Source of the DNA: Flammeovirgaceae bacterium
Lineage (GTDB): Bacteria; Bacteroidota; Bacteroidia; Cytophagales; Cyclobacteriaceae
Assembly: GCA_016709845.1 (NCBI GenBank)
Contig: JADJMA010000013.1
Location: 62,001 to 126,000, forward strand
Direction of reading: 5' to 3'
Length of the DNA: 64,000 nucleotides
The notes under the pieces are model-generated. The model did no database searches. It was not told the DNA's origin and was given only the letters and a program-made list of their open reading frames with translations. The translations under genes were made by a program, and so were the position numbers. This document shows, piece by piece, positions 18,926-29,654 of this stretch; the stretch's first letter is position 1; every line of letters begins with the position of its first letter.

Positions 18926-19654
18926 CGCATTTAAGTCTTCGGTTAACGCGGGTGTGCCAGCCAGGTAACCTTTTAATCCATCAGTTAGATAATTTGGAAC
19001 AGGCTCATTATTATTCACCTTGTTTTGAATATCTTTCAATAAATCCAAGGCATCCTTTTTTGAGGTAAAGTCTTCTGCTTCAATTTTTTCGATCAGGTTT
19101 GTAATGGCCACAGATTTCTCATTGACTTCGTTCGTAGGAATAGCTTTATCCTTATTAGCGTTAGTAATACATAGATTATACTCATCAATAATTTTATCCA
19201 GGTCTTTCTTCGACAAGTCCCCACTTTTTATTTTACTAACAATGGTCGAACAATCGTCCAAAAAATTTGCCATAAATTTTTTAAAACTAAGATTGGGTAC
19301 CTCCATTCGAGTACCATCAAGTTTGGTCATAAGCCTGCCATCATAGGTAGTCTGGTTTTCGAGCTTGAATGCATACAGACTTAAGTATCCAGACTTAACC
19401 AATTTCATAAGAAATATTTTTTTTTCGTATCGAACAGGTTTATAAACCTGGCTGTCAATAGTTACAGAAAGTACTTGTAGGGCAGTAAATGATTCTTTCT
19501 TTTTATTGACTTCAATTTGAACCCGATCGATTAAGTCGTAAGAAAGAATGCGGGGTTTACCAAAAATTGTATCGAGTTTGGAGGTAATCAGGAAATCATT
19601 TTGAGCCTGTGTGGCGACACTCAAAAATAAAAATGCAACAAACAGACGAAACAT
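18902..19654 (-). CDS. Secreted hypothetical protein
   Basis: Intact, 250 residues. Signal peptide of about 17 residues (MFRLFVAFLFLSVATQA) ending before QNDFLITSKLDTIFGK, then a beta-rich N-terminal half (KFYRVEVN-type strands such as RVQIEVNKKKESF) and a helical, Lys/Asp-rich C-terminal half. The opening ITSKLDTIFGKPRILSYDLIDR resembles the start of many Bacteroidota secreted proteins, but I recognise no named family. It overlaps the DoxX-like gene tail to tail. Confidence 0.7.
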   Translation of the reverse strand: MFRLFVAFLFLSVATQAQNDFLITSKLDTIFGKPRILSYDLIDRVQIEVNKKKESFTALQVLSVTIDSQVYKPVRYEKKIFLMKLVKSGYLSLYAFKLENQTTYDGRLMTKLDGTRMEVPNLSFKKFMANFLDDCSTIVSKIKSGDLSKKDLDKIIDEYNLCITNANKDKAIPTNEVNEKSVAITNLIEKIEAEDFTSKKDALDLLKDIQNKVNNNEPVPNYLTDGLKGYLAGTPALTEDLNALLSLLQK

Positions 19655-19713
19655 AAGTCAAATTTTAAAAGTCGAAAAATACGTTAATAGCACTGTCTAT
19701 ACCAAATCAGACT

Positions 19714-19809
19714 CTATTTTTGTTTAAGTCTGCCGATTTCCTTGAGTGCTTTACTAACCATCCACTCTAACTGTCCATTGGTGCCGAGAAACTCACCGCT
19801 GCTGCCCAT
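19714..19809 (-). CDS. Possible 31-residue small protein
   Basis: ATG at 19809, TAG at 19714-19716. The product starts MGSSGEFLGTNGQ and ends with a helix LEWMVSKALKEIGRLKQK. In-frame sequence upstream of the ATG is also open for about 15 codons (ALRGQSLLKAK), so it might be the end of an older, longer gene. Composition looks coding, but there is no homology I can name and no ribosome-binding site. Confidence 0.3.
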   Translation of the reverse strand: MGSSGEFLGTNGQLEWMVSKALKEIGRLKQK

Positions 19810-19887
19810 TTTTGCTTTAAGAAGACTCTGACCGCGTAGGGCTATGATTTTTTAATTCGATTATATTAGTGCGATTTTTAATCGCCT

Positions 19888-20784
19888 ATGGTATACTACA
19901 ATCCTAAAGTCTGGTTTTCCCTCATATTTCATGCTTATAGCCGGGGGGTCATGAAAACCCTGACTCCAGCTATTATCTTCATGACGGTTTATGCCGGGGG
20001 GCTTTGCTACTTGTTATTAGACGTATTGCGCTTTCATGAAAGCGATTTTCACAGCACTATCTCGATGCACTCACTACTGGGTATTGTGCTCGGATTGTTT
20101 CTGGTATTCAGAACCAATTCTTCGTACGACCGTTGGTGGGAGGGGCGTAAGCTCTGGGGTAGCTTGGTGAACAACACCCGCAACCTGGCCCTTAAGGTAA
20201 ATGCATTTATAGATCCTACCGATAATGAAACAAGGGTATGGTTTGCCAAAATGATTCCAAACTTTGCTTTCGCAGTAAAAGAACATTTGCGCAAGGGGGT
20301 AAAACTAAGTGAACTTGAAATAGTGGATGATCGTTTTCTTGAGAATCTGGCCAATATAAAACATATACCTAACAGATTATCGGCCATGATGTACTTGCGT
20401 ACTAATGCTTTATATAAGAAAAATCAAATCAGTGGCGATCAGCTTTTTCTGATGGATAAAGAGTTAAAGGAGTTTATCGATATTCTAGGCGCTTGCGAGC
20501 GAATAAGGTATACGCCTATTCCTTATAATTACAGTATGTATATCAAACAGTTCATATTTATCTACTTGATTACGCTGCCCTTGGCATTTGCTACAACCTC
20601 CGGATACCTGACGGTTCCTATTGTGATGTTGGTGACATTTGTTTTACTCAGTGTTGAGTTGATTGCAGAAGAAATTGAAGATCCCTTTGGTCGGGATATA
20701 AATGACTTACCTACCGATGAACTGGCAGAAAAAATAAGAGATAACGTAAATGAAATTCTGTTACCAGATAAAAAACTCTTTTAA
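19888..20784 (+). CDS. Bestrophin family ion channel protein
   Basis: Intact, 298 residues. Membrane anion/cation channel family (UPF0187/bestrophin). The N-terminus has the typical YYNPKVWFSLIFHAYSRG, then two helices, then the signature FRTNSSYDRWWEGRKLWG near residues 74-91. A second pair of helices sits at about 220-255 (FIYLITLPLAFATTSGYLTV), and the end has EIEDPFGRDINDLP, the conserved C-terminal bestrophin motif. Bacterial bestrophins form pentameric channels in the inner membrane. Its stop codon overlaps the stop of the convergent small gene at 20781-20906. Confidence 0.92.
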   Translation: MVYYNPKVWFSLIFHAYSRGVMKTLTPAIIFMTVYAGGLCYLLLDVLRFHESDFHSTISMHSLLGIVLGLFLVFRTNSSYDRWWEGRKLWGSLVNNTRNLALKVNAFIDPTDNETRVWFAKMIPNFAFAVKEHLRKGVKLSELEIVDDRFLENLANIKHIPNRLSAMMYLRTNALYKKNQISGDQLFLMDKELKEFIDILGACERIRYTPIPYNYSMYIKQFIFIYLITLPLAFATTSGYLTVPIVMLVTFVLLSVELIAEEIEDPFGRDINDLPTDELAEKIRDNVNEILLPDKKLF

Positions 20785-20906
20785 TCGAAGAGCAGGGTAA
20801 TAATAATATAAAGCCCTATTAATAAAAGCATAACAGCATACATAACCAGATCTACTCGTGCATATTCTTTATACTTTTGATAGAATTCTTTTAGCGCCTT
20901 AAACAT
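20781..20906 (-). CDS. 41-residue single-pass membrane protein
   Basis: ATG at 20906, TAA at 20781-20783. Short charged helix MFKALKEFYQKYKEYARVDL, then one membrane helix VMYAVMLLLIGLYIIITLLF, ending in Asp. Basic residues precede the helix, so the N-terminus is probably cytoplasmic. The arrangement is a believable microprotein, and the stop codon is packed against the bestrophin stop. A TAnnTTTG promoter box lies about 95 bases upstream. Too short for routine gene callers, and no function is known to me. Confidence 0.65.
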   Translation of the reverse strand: MFKALKEFYQKYKEYARVDLVMYAVMLLLIGLYIIITLLFD

Positions 20907-20999
20907 TATTTTGATTAGCTAATAGGGGTTTAGTAAAGAGTGGTTGTCCTTAGATCAATAAAACTATTTAATCAAAAAGCTTGTGCACTATTTTTTTTA

Positions 21000-21007
21000 C
21001 AAAGGTA
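21000..21007 (-). promoter_or_regulatory. Candidate -7 promoter box for the 41-residue gene
   Basis: Read on the minus strand it is TACCTTTG, an exact TAnnTTTG box of the Bacteroidota primary sigma factor. No convincing -33 TTG was seen at the right distance. It points toward the small membrane-protein gene starting at 20906, leaving a leader of about 85 bases. Confidence 0.4.
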
Positions 21008-21053
21008 ACTTAATTCGGTATGAATTCGTTCTTACACTTTTAGAATTTTGTAC

Positions 21054-23397
21054 ATGAGACTTTTTCTATTTGTTTTATTATTCAGTCCTATTCTTACTGT
21101 AGCTCAGCAAAAATTCACCCTCAGTGGCTACGTAAAGGATGTCGCTAATGGCGAAGCATTGATTGGTGTAACGGTTTTGGTGCAAGGCCAAAGTATGGGC
21201 ACAACCACCAATGCATACGGGTTTTACTCTATTACCCTACCTGTAGAAACTTATACCATTCAATTTAGTTATGTGGGCTTTTTAACGCAGACACTTCCTC
21301 TTGTCCTGGATAAAAATGTTGCACAAAATATAGAGCTCATGAGCGAGTCAACCCAAATGGAATAGGTGGTGGTGAGCGGAGAGCGCATCGATGCTAATGT
21401 CACTGATCCTCAAATGAGTAAACGAACTATTGATGTAGGCCAGGTGCGCAAGTTGCCTACGTTTATGGTGAAGCCGACATAATAAAAACCATTCAAATGC
21501 AGCCGGGAGTAGTTATGGCGGGTGAGGGTAGTAGCAGTTTTTTTGTGCGCGGGGGCAGTGGCGATCAAAACCTGATCTTAATTGATGAGGCTCCCATTTA
21601 TGATCCTTCACATCTTTTTGGATTATTTTCAGTTTTTAATGCCGATGTACTAAAGGGCGCTGAGCTCTATAAAGGAGGAATACCCGCTCGTTATGGCGGC
21701 CGACTCTCATCGATTTTAGATGTAAGAACAAAAGATGGTAACGATAGGGAGATTCAAGGCAGTGGTGGAATCGGAACGCTGGCAAGTCGCTTTATGTTGG
21801 AAGGTCCCATTAGAAAGGAGAAAAGTTCTTTTCTTATTTCAGGAAGGCGTTCGTACATCGATGCTTTTTTAAAGCTGGCTAACAATAAGAACTCCGTTTT
21901 CTTTTATGATATCAATGCTAAGGTGAGTTGGAAATACGGAAATAAAAATCGTTTCTATACGGCATTTTATTCAGGTCGCGACCGTTTTGATATTGACAAT
22001 AATTTTGGTTTCGAATGGGGTAATGCGACTGGAACCTTCCGGTGGAATCATCTTTACAATGATAAGCTGTTCTCCAACTTATCCATAATCGGCAGCAATT
22101 TTGATTATAAACTTCAGATAAATGATCCCGTTCAAGGGTTTGACTGGACATCCAATCTTCAGCAAGCCAGTGTTCATTATGATTTTAATTATTATATAAG
22201 CCCAAAACATGAAATGAATTTTGGCTATCAGCTTAGTGGCAGAAGGTTTTCACCGGGTACCATTACACCCACCAGCGCCACCTCAGCTTTTCAATCACTG
22301 TCTCAAGATAAAATGTTTGCTATCGATCATGGCATCTATGCTGATTATCAACAAAAACCCAATGATAAAATTTCCATCACTTATGGATTGCGGCTTTCTA
22401 TTTTTCAAAATGTTGGCAAGTCGAATGTAATTCTTTATCAGGATCCGCACGACAATGTAAATATCACGCGCACCGATACGTTGGCTTTTAAGCCGTGGGA
22501 AACCATAGTGGCTTATGTAAATCTGGAACCACGATTTCTGTTTCTATACCAGCTTAACGCGTTCAGTTCTTTGAAGGCTTCCTACAACCGCATGGTCCAA
22601 AATACTCATTTAATCTCCAGCGGAACCTTGCCCTTGCCTTTCAATACGTGGAGCCCGAGTAATTATTATTTAAAGCCGCAGGTTGCGGATCAATATGCAA
22701 TTGGGTATTTCCGGAATTTTAAGGATAACCGATATGAGTTCTCCACGGAAGTATTTTACAAGAACATTAACAACATTACTGATTTTGCTGACAATGCTCA
22801 ACTCTTTTTAATACTGACTTATCGACAGAATATCGGCAAGGCACTTCGAATGCCTATGGTATTGAGTTTTTGGCTGAGAAGAAACGCGGACAGTTAACCG
22901 GCTTTTTAAGTTATACGTGGTCAAAAGTAATTCGCGATATACCCGGTGTTAATCAGGATCGTGTATTTGTAGCCAATTATGATCGAAGAAACGTGATCAA
23001 TCTTGCTGTGCTTTATGAGCTTAACCGACAGTGGACCTTTGGCACTACATTTAATTACAGTTCGCCCCGACCTATTACATTACCCAGCGGCAGTTATCAA
23101 TTCGATACCTACAACGTTGATTATATAACCGAACGCAATGGATACAAACTGCCTGCGTATCATCGATTAGATATATCAGCAACGTTGGATCCCAAAGGAA
23201 AAAAAGAGCGGAAGTGGAAAAGTCAGTGGGTATTTTCTGTTTATAACGTGTATAGTAGAAAGAATCCGTTCACTATTTACACGCGCACCAAACAAGATAA
23301 GGATGGGAATATAATCGGGGATGGCACTGAAAAGGAAGCCCGACTCATTTATCTGTTTCCCATTTTGCCATCGGTTACCTATAATTTTAAATTCTAA
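21054..23397 (+). CDS. TonB-dependent receptor, frameshifted
   Basis: ATG at 21054; the frame extends two codons further to a TTG. Signal peptide (about 17 residues), carboxypeptidase-regulatory-like domain (FTLSGYVKDVANGEALIGVT), then plug with IQMQPGVVMAGEGSSSFFVR and DEAPIYDPSHLFGLFSVFN, then barrel. Breaks: an in-frame TAG at 21363 (ATG GAA TAG GTG GTG, where MEEVVVSG-like sequence is expected), a missing T near 21470 (PTFYGEAD is interrupted), and one near 22805. Joined length about 780 residues. Its last stop overlaps the start of the DUF4249 gene (TAATG), so the two are a translationally coupled uptake pair. Confidence 0.88.
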
Positions 23398-24221
23398 TGA
23401 ATCAACGATATCTACATATATTCTGGATACTACTTCTTTTGATGAGATGTGAAGAGAATATTCAGTTGGATTTGAATCAGTCGGCACCTAAGATCGTAAT
23501 AGAAGGATTGCTTACCAATCGATTGGGCGATCAGTATGTAAAAGTGTCAAGAACGGTCGACTTCTATGCATCAGGGGGAGCTGAAAAAATAACAAATGCG
23601 AAAGTGAAAGTTATTGATGACCTAGGCGAAGAGCATAGCTATGCTCAAACATCGCCCGGTTACTATTTACCTCTTATTGATTTTGTGGGTACTGTTGGTA
23701 GGTCGTATGCACTGAGTGTGGAAATTGATGGCGCATTGTATCAGACAGAAGATCAATTGTTACGCGTTCCAGAAATTGATTCGCTTGGTTATATGCTGCA
23801 TGATGATCCAGATCAGGATAGGATTGATTCTGGCCACCTATACGATTTATTATTGTATATGAAAGAACCCAAAGAGACTAAGGATTATTATTTATTTAAA
23901 TTTTATCGAAATGATTCATTAACATTCACCAATCCTAATGACATTTATTTGTTGGATGATGAAGCCCTGAGTGAATCGATCAGTGGATTTCCCGGGCCGG
24001 TGTATTATGCCGAAAAAGATACCGCCCGCATGGATATGTTTAGTGTTACTCGTAATGGCTATGTTTACTACAGCGATTTAACAAATCTTCTGTTTAACGA
24101 TGGTGGGTTGTTTGGTCCGGTACCGGCTAACCCCAGAAGTAATATTAGCAACGGAGCGCTTGGTTTTTTTCAGGTAAGTGCGGTAATCTCTACGCAAGTA
24201 ATTCTAACGAAAAAAAATTAG
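23397..24221 (+). CDS. DUF4249 domain lipoprotein, partner of TonB receptor
   Basis: Intact, 274 residues. N-terminal hydrophobic stretch with LLLMRCEENIQLDL, a lipobox-like site ending in Cys at residue 18, so probably a lipoprotein on the outer membrane. Then the DUF4249 pattern: IVIEGLLTNRLGDQYVKVSR, followed by beta strands with a TNAKVKVIDDLGEEHSY turn, and PGYYLPLIDFVGTVGRSYAL. DUF4249 proteins are typically encoded directly after a TonB receptor with an MQPGV plug, as here, where the coding regions overlap by one base. The role is presumed to be surface-side substrate binding. Confidence 0.85.
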   Translation: MNQRYLHIFWILLLLMRCEENIQLDLNQSAPKIVIEGLLTNRLGDQYVKVSRTVDFYASGGAEKITNAKVKVIDDLGEEHSYAQTSPGYYLPLIDFVGTVGRSYALSVEIDGALYQTEDQLLRVPEIDSLGYMLHDDPDQDRIDSGHLYDLLLYMKEPKETKDYYLFKFYRNDSLTFTNPNDIYLLDDEALSESISGFPGPVYYAEKDTARMDMFSVTRNGYVYYSDLTNLLFNDGGLFGPVPANPRSNISNGALGFFQVSAVISTQVILTKKN

Positions 24222-24291
24222 TCTTCCGATTTTTTGGTTGGTAGTATATTCCCTGATCCTGATGTAACTTTCCACTTTATGGAATCTTCAG

Positions 24292-27240
24292 GTGTTTAAT
24301 AGAATTATCGCATTACTTGCTATTTTACTCTGCTCCTTCACGGGATTTAGTCAGCTTACGTCTGTATTAGAGAACAATCCACGTCTGCGGTGGCAACAAA
24401 TCAATAGCAATCATTTCAAAATTGTTTTTCCGAAAGGATTTGAAGGGCAAGCCCAACGAATGGCCAATACATTAGAACACATTCGTACTCCGGAAGCAAA
24501 GAGCCTTGGCGTGGAGCCAAGAAAAATTTCCGTTATTCTTCAAAATCAAACGAGTAATAGCAATGGCTTTGTATCCATTACGCCACGTAGGGCTGAGTTT
24601 TTTACCATGCCTTCACAGAACTATAATTTATCGGGCAACCTGGATTGGCTCGATTTGTTAGCCACGCATGAATACAGGCACATCGTACAATTTCAACATG
24701 CTAACCGAGGCTTTAACAAAGCCTTGTATTATTTGTTTGGCGCTAACACGCTGGCCGCTTTATCTTATATAGCTGTGCCCCAATGGTTTTGGGAGGGTGA
24801 TGCGGTAGCAACCGAAACAGCCTTTACCTCAAGTGGAAGAGGCCGCATTCCTAATTTTAATTTATTGTTTCGAACTAACCTGCAAGAAGGCCGGACTTTC
24901 AATTATAACAAACAGTATCTCCGTTCTTATAAGCACAACATTCCCGATCACTATGTTTTAGGATATCAAATGGTTTCCTATTTAAGGAAGAAGTTGGGCA
25001 AGGCTGATGTGTGGGAGAATATTACCCGCAGGGCATGGAATGTTCCTTTCGCACCTTTTACTTTTTCAAATTCGATAAAGAAAGAAAGCGGCCTCTACGT
25101 GAAGCAACTCTATGCGGAAATGGCTACTGCCTTGCAACAGGAATGGAAAGAAGAATTGAAGAAGATAGATTTAACACCTTTTGAAATAATCCATGATCGA
25201 AGTAATAAAGCCTATACCGATTATGAATATCCCTTGAGTTTGCCAAAGATTCTATTCTTGCTCTAAAGTCGGGGATTGGGGATATTGAAGAGTTAGTTAT
25301 TTTATCTCAGGGAAAAGAGAAACGACTAACTACGCCAGGAGTAATGAATTCAACCGGCATGCTTTCGGTGGCAGCTAATCGGGTGGTGTGGAATGAATTT
25401 CGGTATGACCCGCGCTGGCGCATGAAGACTTATTCGGTTATTGTTGGATATGATATGAAAGAACATAAAAGAAAATTTATTTCACGCAACTCCAGGTATG
25501 CTTCGGCTGCCTTATCGCCAGACGGAACCAAAGTGGCAACAATAGAAACAGGCACGGACTATTTAACCCGATTGGTTGTGCTTGACTATGAAACCGGAGC
25601 GGTACAGAAGATTTTTGAAAATCCTGGCAATGGTTTTATTTCTATGCCGCACTGGAAAGAAAACAATGCGGAGTTGGTAGCGCTTGTCACTAATCCGTCG
25701 GGTAAGGCACTGGTGCAATTTGACCTGGCTTTGGGTCAACAAAAATTATTAACCGAGTTTGCGGATGAGAATATGGGCTATCCGGTACCGTATCAGAATT
25801 ATATTCTTTTCAATTCGCCAAGAAGCGGCATTGACAATATCTATGCACTTGATACCCGATCTGGCAAAAATATCAAATTACGTCAAGTCACTATGGTGCC
25901 TATAATCCTTCCGTAAGTAGAGATGGAAAATATCTTTTTTACAACGAACAAAGTCGCGATGGTTTAAATGTGGTGAAGGCAGACTTCGATTCTGCTTTGT
26001 GGATACCTGTTTCTGAAATTGCGGCACAACCTACAGAGTCATTCCAGCATTTGGTTGAACAAGAAGGCAGACCTGATTTGCTCGAAGATATTCCAAATAA
26101 AAAATATTCTACGGGTAAGTACTCACAATTAGCGCATGCCATTAATCCTTACGGATGGGGTGCCTATTTCACATCCTCGCTCACGGAGGTTAATATTGGA
26201 ATTACATCGCGCGATGTATTAAGCACCACAGCTATCAATGCTGGCTATCTGTTTGATCTGAATGAGCGCACAGGATCGTGGAATGTTGGATTGAGCTATC
26301 AGGGACTTTATCCGATTTTTGATGTCAACTTTTCGAGTGGCAATCGTTCTGTTAATGAAGGAGATTTGAAATATGATAAAGTAGTGGGAACAGATACAAC
26401 CTCAACAACGGAAAATCTTACTTTCGATTGGCATGAGAATACCGTAGAAGGCGGAATTCGAATTCCTCTTATCACAACGCACTCTCGTTTTTTAAGTAGC
26501 GTTTCATTTGGCAATTATGTGGGCCTCTCGCACATAACTGATTTTGTCAACAGCATTGATGGTGGCGGCCGCATTGTGCCAACCAATTATCCACAATATA
26601 TTTTTAGAGATTATGCCGATGATGGCAATCTGTTTTACAATCGATTGAATATTTCGGCTTACCGACTATTAAAGAAAAGTCGCAGAGATATTAACAGCAA
26701 GTGGGGGCAAGCTCTGTTTGTCAATTTGTATAACACACCGTATGGGGGCGATTATAGTGGAAATCAATTTTCATTTCAGGGGCAACTTTTTTTCCGGGCC
26801 TCTTCAAACATCACTCGTTCTGGGGCTATTGGGCCTATCAAAAAACAGAGATTGCAGATATAAAAGCAAGTACGGGTGAGGGATTGAACAGTTATCTTTT
26901 CAGAAATCAAATTCCATTGCCCCGTGGTCAATCGGTAAGCAGGTTTGAAGATTTTTATTCCATGTCGGCCAACTATACTTTACCCATCTGGTATCCCGAT
27001 GTAGCACTTGGTCCTATTCTTAACATTCAGCGGGTAAGACTTAATGCTTTCTTAGATTATGGGTATGGTAGCAGTGTCATTAATCAAAAGCCAACTACCA
27101 AAAGTTATCTATCAACAGGTGGTGAATTAAAGTTCGACATCAATATTTTCCGATTGCTTCCTCAAATGGATATTGGCTTCCGCTATTCGTATGGAATCAG
27201 TCCTTCAACAGTCCGATATGAATTTTGCTTGGAACTCTGA
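24292..27240 (+). CDS. Large secreted HExxH (gluzincin-like) protein with propeller and barrel, frameshifted
   Basis: GTG start at 24292. Signal peptide, then a domain with the zinc-type motif HEYRH (residues about 126-130) followed by Glu in FWEGDAVATETA, as in gluzincin peptidases. From about residue 330 a TolB/WD40-like propeller (ALSPDGTKVATIETG) and then a C-terminal beta barrel of aromatic-alternating strands (LDYGYGSSVINQ) to the end. Breaks at about 25243, 25905 and 26790; joined length about 983 residues. This layout is seen in Bacteroidota proteins whose function is not established. I infer an outer-membrane protease-like protein. Confidence 0.8.
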
Positions 27241-27335
27241 ATTTCTAAGGCAACCAGCAAAGAAGTATTTTTCTTTTGAGCACCCGGTTCATTGGTACAT
27301 TTGTTTTAATTGAGAAATTGAAGCCTTCGACCTGC

Positions 27336-27364
27336 TTGAAAATCGTATAAATCGCCTATTTTTG
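27336..27364 (+). promoter_or_regulatory. Promoter for pyruvate dehydrogenase E2
   Basis: TTG at 27336-27338, an 18-base spacer, then TATTTTTG at 27357-27364, an exact TAnnTTTG box. It lies 40 bases upstream of the E2 start codon. Confidence 0.6.
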
Positions 27365-27403
27365 AAGACTATTTCTATAAATCGACACATAATCTAATTT
27401 GAA

Positions 27404-29072
27404 ATGGCAGAGATTGTAAGGATGCCTAAAATGAGCGACACCATGACTGAAGGGGTGATTGCGAAATGGCATAAAAAGGTTGGAGATACAGTAAAATCCG
27501 GGGAACTCATGGCAGAAATCGAAACCGATAAAGCCACCATGGATTATGAGTCTTTTAATACAGGCACTGTTTTGCACTTGGGTGCTAAAGAAGGGGAGGC
27601 TGTTAAAGTGAATGATGTTTTAGCCGTTGTCGGAAATAAAGGCGAAGACTTTTCTGGTCTCTTGGCTGAATCGAAAAGTGAAAGTGCCCCGGCTCCAGCA
27701 AGCGGTAAGCCTGAGCCTGTTAAAACAGAACCAGCTACGGCTGTGGCCGAAGCCGCAATTGATACCTCGGGTATTAAGGCGGATATTGTGTTGATGCCAA
27801 AGATGAGTGACACCATGAATGAAGGGGTTATCGCAGCCTGGCATAAAAAGGTAGGCGATAGTGTAAAGACGGGTGAATTGTTGGCCGAAGTGGAAACCGA
27901 TAAGGCCACCATGGAATACGAATCGTATAATACAGGTACACTATTATACATTGGGGCTCAGGCAAAAGAGGCTGTTGCTGTAAATGGCGTGTTGGCTATT
28001 ATTGGTGAGAAGAATGCCGACTGGCAAACCTTACTAAAAGCGCATCAGGCAAAAATCAGCAGCTGGTTCTAAACCGGACCAGTTGCTACGAAAATAAACC
28101 TGCGAAACAATTACCCCCACAAATACCACATCCTCTGATTCTAATGGCACTTCAGAGTCTAATGGCCGATTGAAAGCTTCGCCACTAGCGAAGAAGATGG
28201 CAAAAGATCTTGGGTTTGATATTAATAAAATACAAGGCTCTGGCGAAGGTGGACGAATAACCAAGCACGATGTAGAAACTTTCAAACCATCGGCAGCACC
28301 GGCAACGGGAGGAAAACCATCGGCTCCGGTTGTATTACCTAGTGTTGTAGGAGAAGAAAGTTTTGAAGAGGTATCGGTATCGCAGATGCGAAAGACTATT
28401 GCGCGCAGACTTTCTGATAGCATGTTTACCGCTCCACACTTCTATGTTACCATGGAGATTAACATGGACAAAGCCGTGGAAGCCCGCAAGAGTATGAATG
28501 AAATTGCTCCTGTTAAGATTTCTTTTAACGATATCGTACTAAAAGCAACGGCTGCAGCACTTCGTCAGCACCCGGATGTAAACTCAAGCTGGCTGGGAGA
28601 TAAGATTCGTAAGAATCGTCATATTCATGTTGGAGTTGCCGTAGCGGTGAAGGATGGCCTTCTTGTTCCTGTAATTCGCTTTGCGGATAATAAATCACTT
28701 TCTCACATTGCGGTAGAAGTAAAAGAGTTGGCTCAGAAAGCTCACGATAAAAAACTTCAGCCAAGCGAATGGGAGGGAAGTACGTTTACAATCTCTAACC
28801 TGGGCATGTTTGGTGTTGAAGAATTCACCGCTATCATTAATACACCAGATGCTTGTATTCTGGCAGTTGGAGGAATTAAGGAGACAGCGATTGTGAAGGA
28901 TGGACAATTGGCTGTAGGCAATATTATGAAGGTAACTTTGTCATGTGACCATCGTGTTGTGGATGGTGCTACCGGAGCTGCATTCCTCAAAACATTGAAA
29001 GGACTATTGGAAGATCCCGTAAGGATTTTGATTGATGCTGGCAGAACGGACGGGGTAAAACCATTCAACTGA
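27404..29072 (+). CDS. Pyruvate dehydrogenase E2, dihydrolipoamide acetyltransferase, frameshifted
   Basis: Core subunit of the pyruvate dehydrogenase complex, moving acetyl from lipoyl to CoA. Domains in order: two lipoyl domains (lysines in ETDKATMDYES and ETDKATMEYES, near residues 46 and 172), E3-binding domain (SPLAKKMAKDLGFDINKIQG), and the catalytic acyltransferase domain (MRKTIARRLSDSM, then SCDHRVVDGATGA with the catalytic His). A break in the Ala/Pro linker at about 28065-28170 splits it. Joined length about 556 residues. The last 15 residues after DPVRILI are unusual, so the true stop may have been lost to another small error. The linker break is typical of repeats of similar codons. 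Confidence 0.9.
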
Positions 29073-29093
29073 ACATTCGCGGGTTGCCTGATT

Positions 29094-29607
29094 ATGCACA
29101 ACACCCCTTCTTCAAGGAAAAGTTTCTATTGCTGGCGATGGTCAGGCAACCATGGGTAATACCGTAGCCAAAAGTAATGTAAAGAAGATTCGTAAATTGC
29201 AAGAGGGAAAAGTGGTGGTAGGTTTTGCTGGCTCCACGGCCGATGCTTTTACGCTTCTTGATCGCTTTGATGAAAAGTTAAATGCCCATGGGGGCAATAT
29301 GAAACGAGCAGCGATTGAATTAGCCAAGGACTGGCGCATGGATCGTTTCCTTCGCAGGCTAGAAGCGATGTTGATTGCCGCCAACAAAGAGGAGATTCTT
29401 GTAATTTCAGGAACTGGAGATGTATTGGAACCCGATAATCAGGTGGCCGCTATTGGCTCAGGCGCTATGTATGCGCAATCTGCTGCGCTGGCCTTAAAGA
29501 AACATGCCTCCCAACTTTCGGCTGAAGAGGTTGTACGTGAGAGTATGTCCATAGCAGCCGACATTTGTATTTATACCAATCACAATATTATCGTAGAAAC
29601 TCTTTAA
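29094..29607 (+). CDS. hslV: HslV, ATP-dependent protease peptidase subunit, 5' end damaged
   Basis: Peptidase ring of HslUV, a threonine protease. The body is unmistakable: GDGQATMGNTVAKSNVKKI, GFAGSTADAFTLLDRF, KLNAHGGNMKRAAIELAKDW, GTGDVLEPDNQVAAIGSGAM and the C-terminal ADICIYTNHNIIVETL. From 29119 or so (KVSIAGDGQATMGN) the frame is clean. Upstream the coding is broken: MHN-like codons appear at 29094 in another frame, and the N-terminal Thr that is the catalytic nucleophile is not seen in frame. Bases are probably missing before 29119. hslU is not in this window. Confidence 0.85.
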
Positions 29608-29654
29608 AGGGGTTCAATCGTTATTGCCTTTTTCTCACTCAGTATTAGTTGCAG

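Noticed and set aside
21363..21365. Stop codon reassignment (TAG read as an amino acid)
   Set aside because: Only one in-frame TAG is seen, while TAG ends other genes normally, for example the 33-residue gene at 32099. One substitution explains it better.
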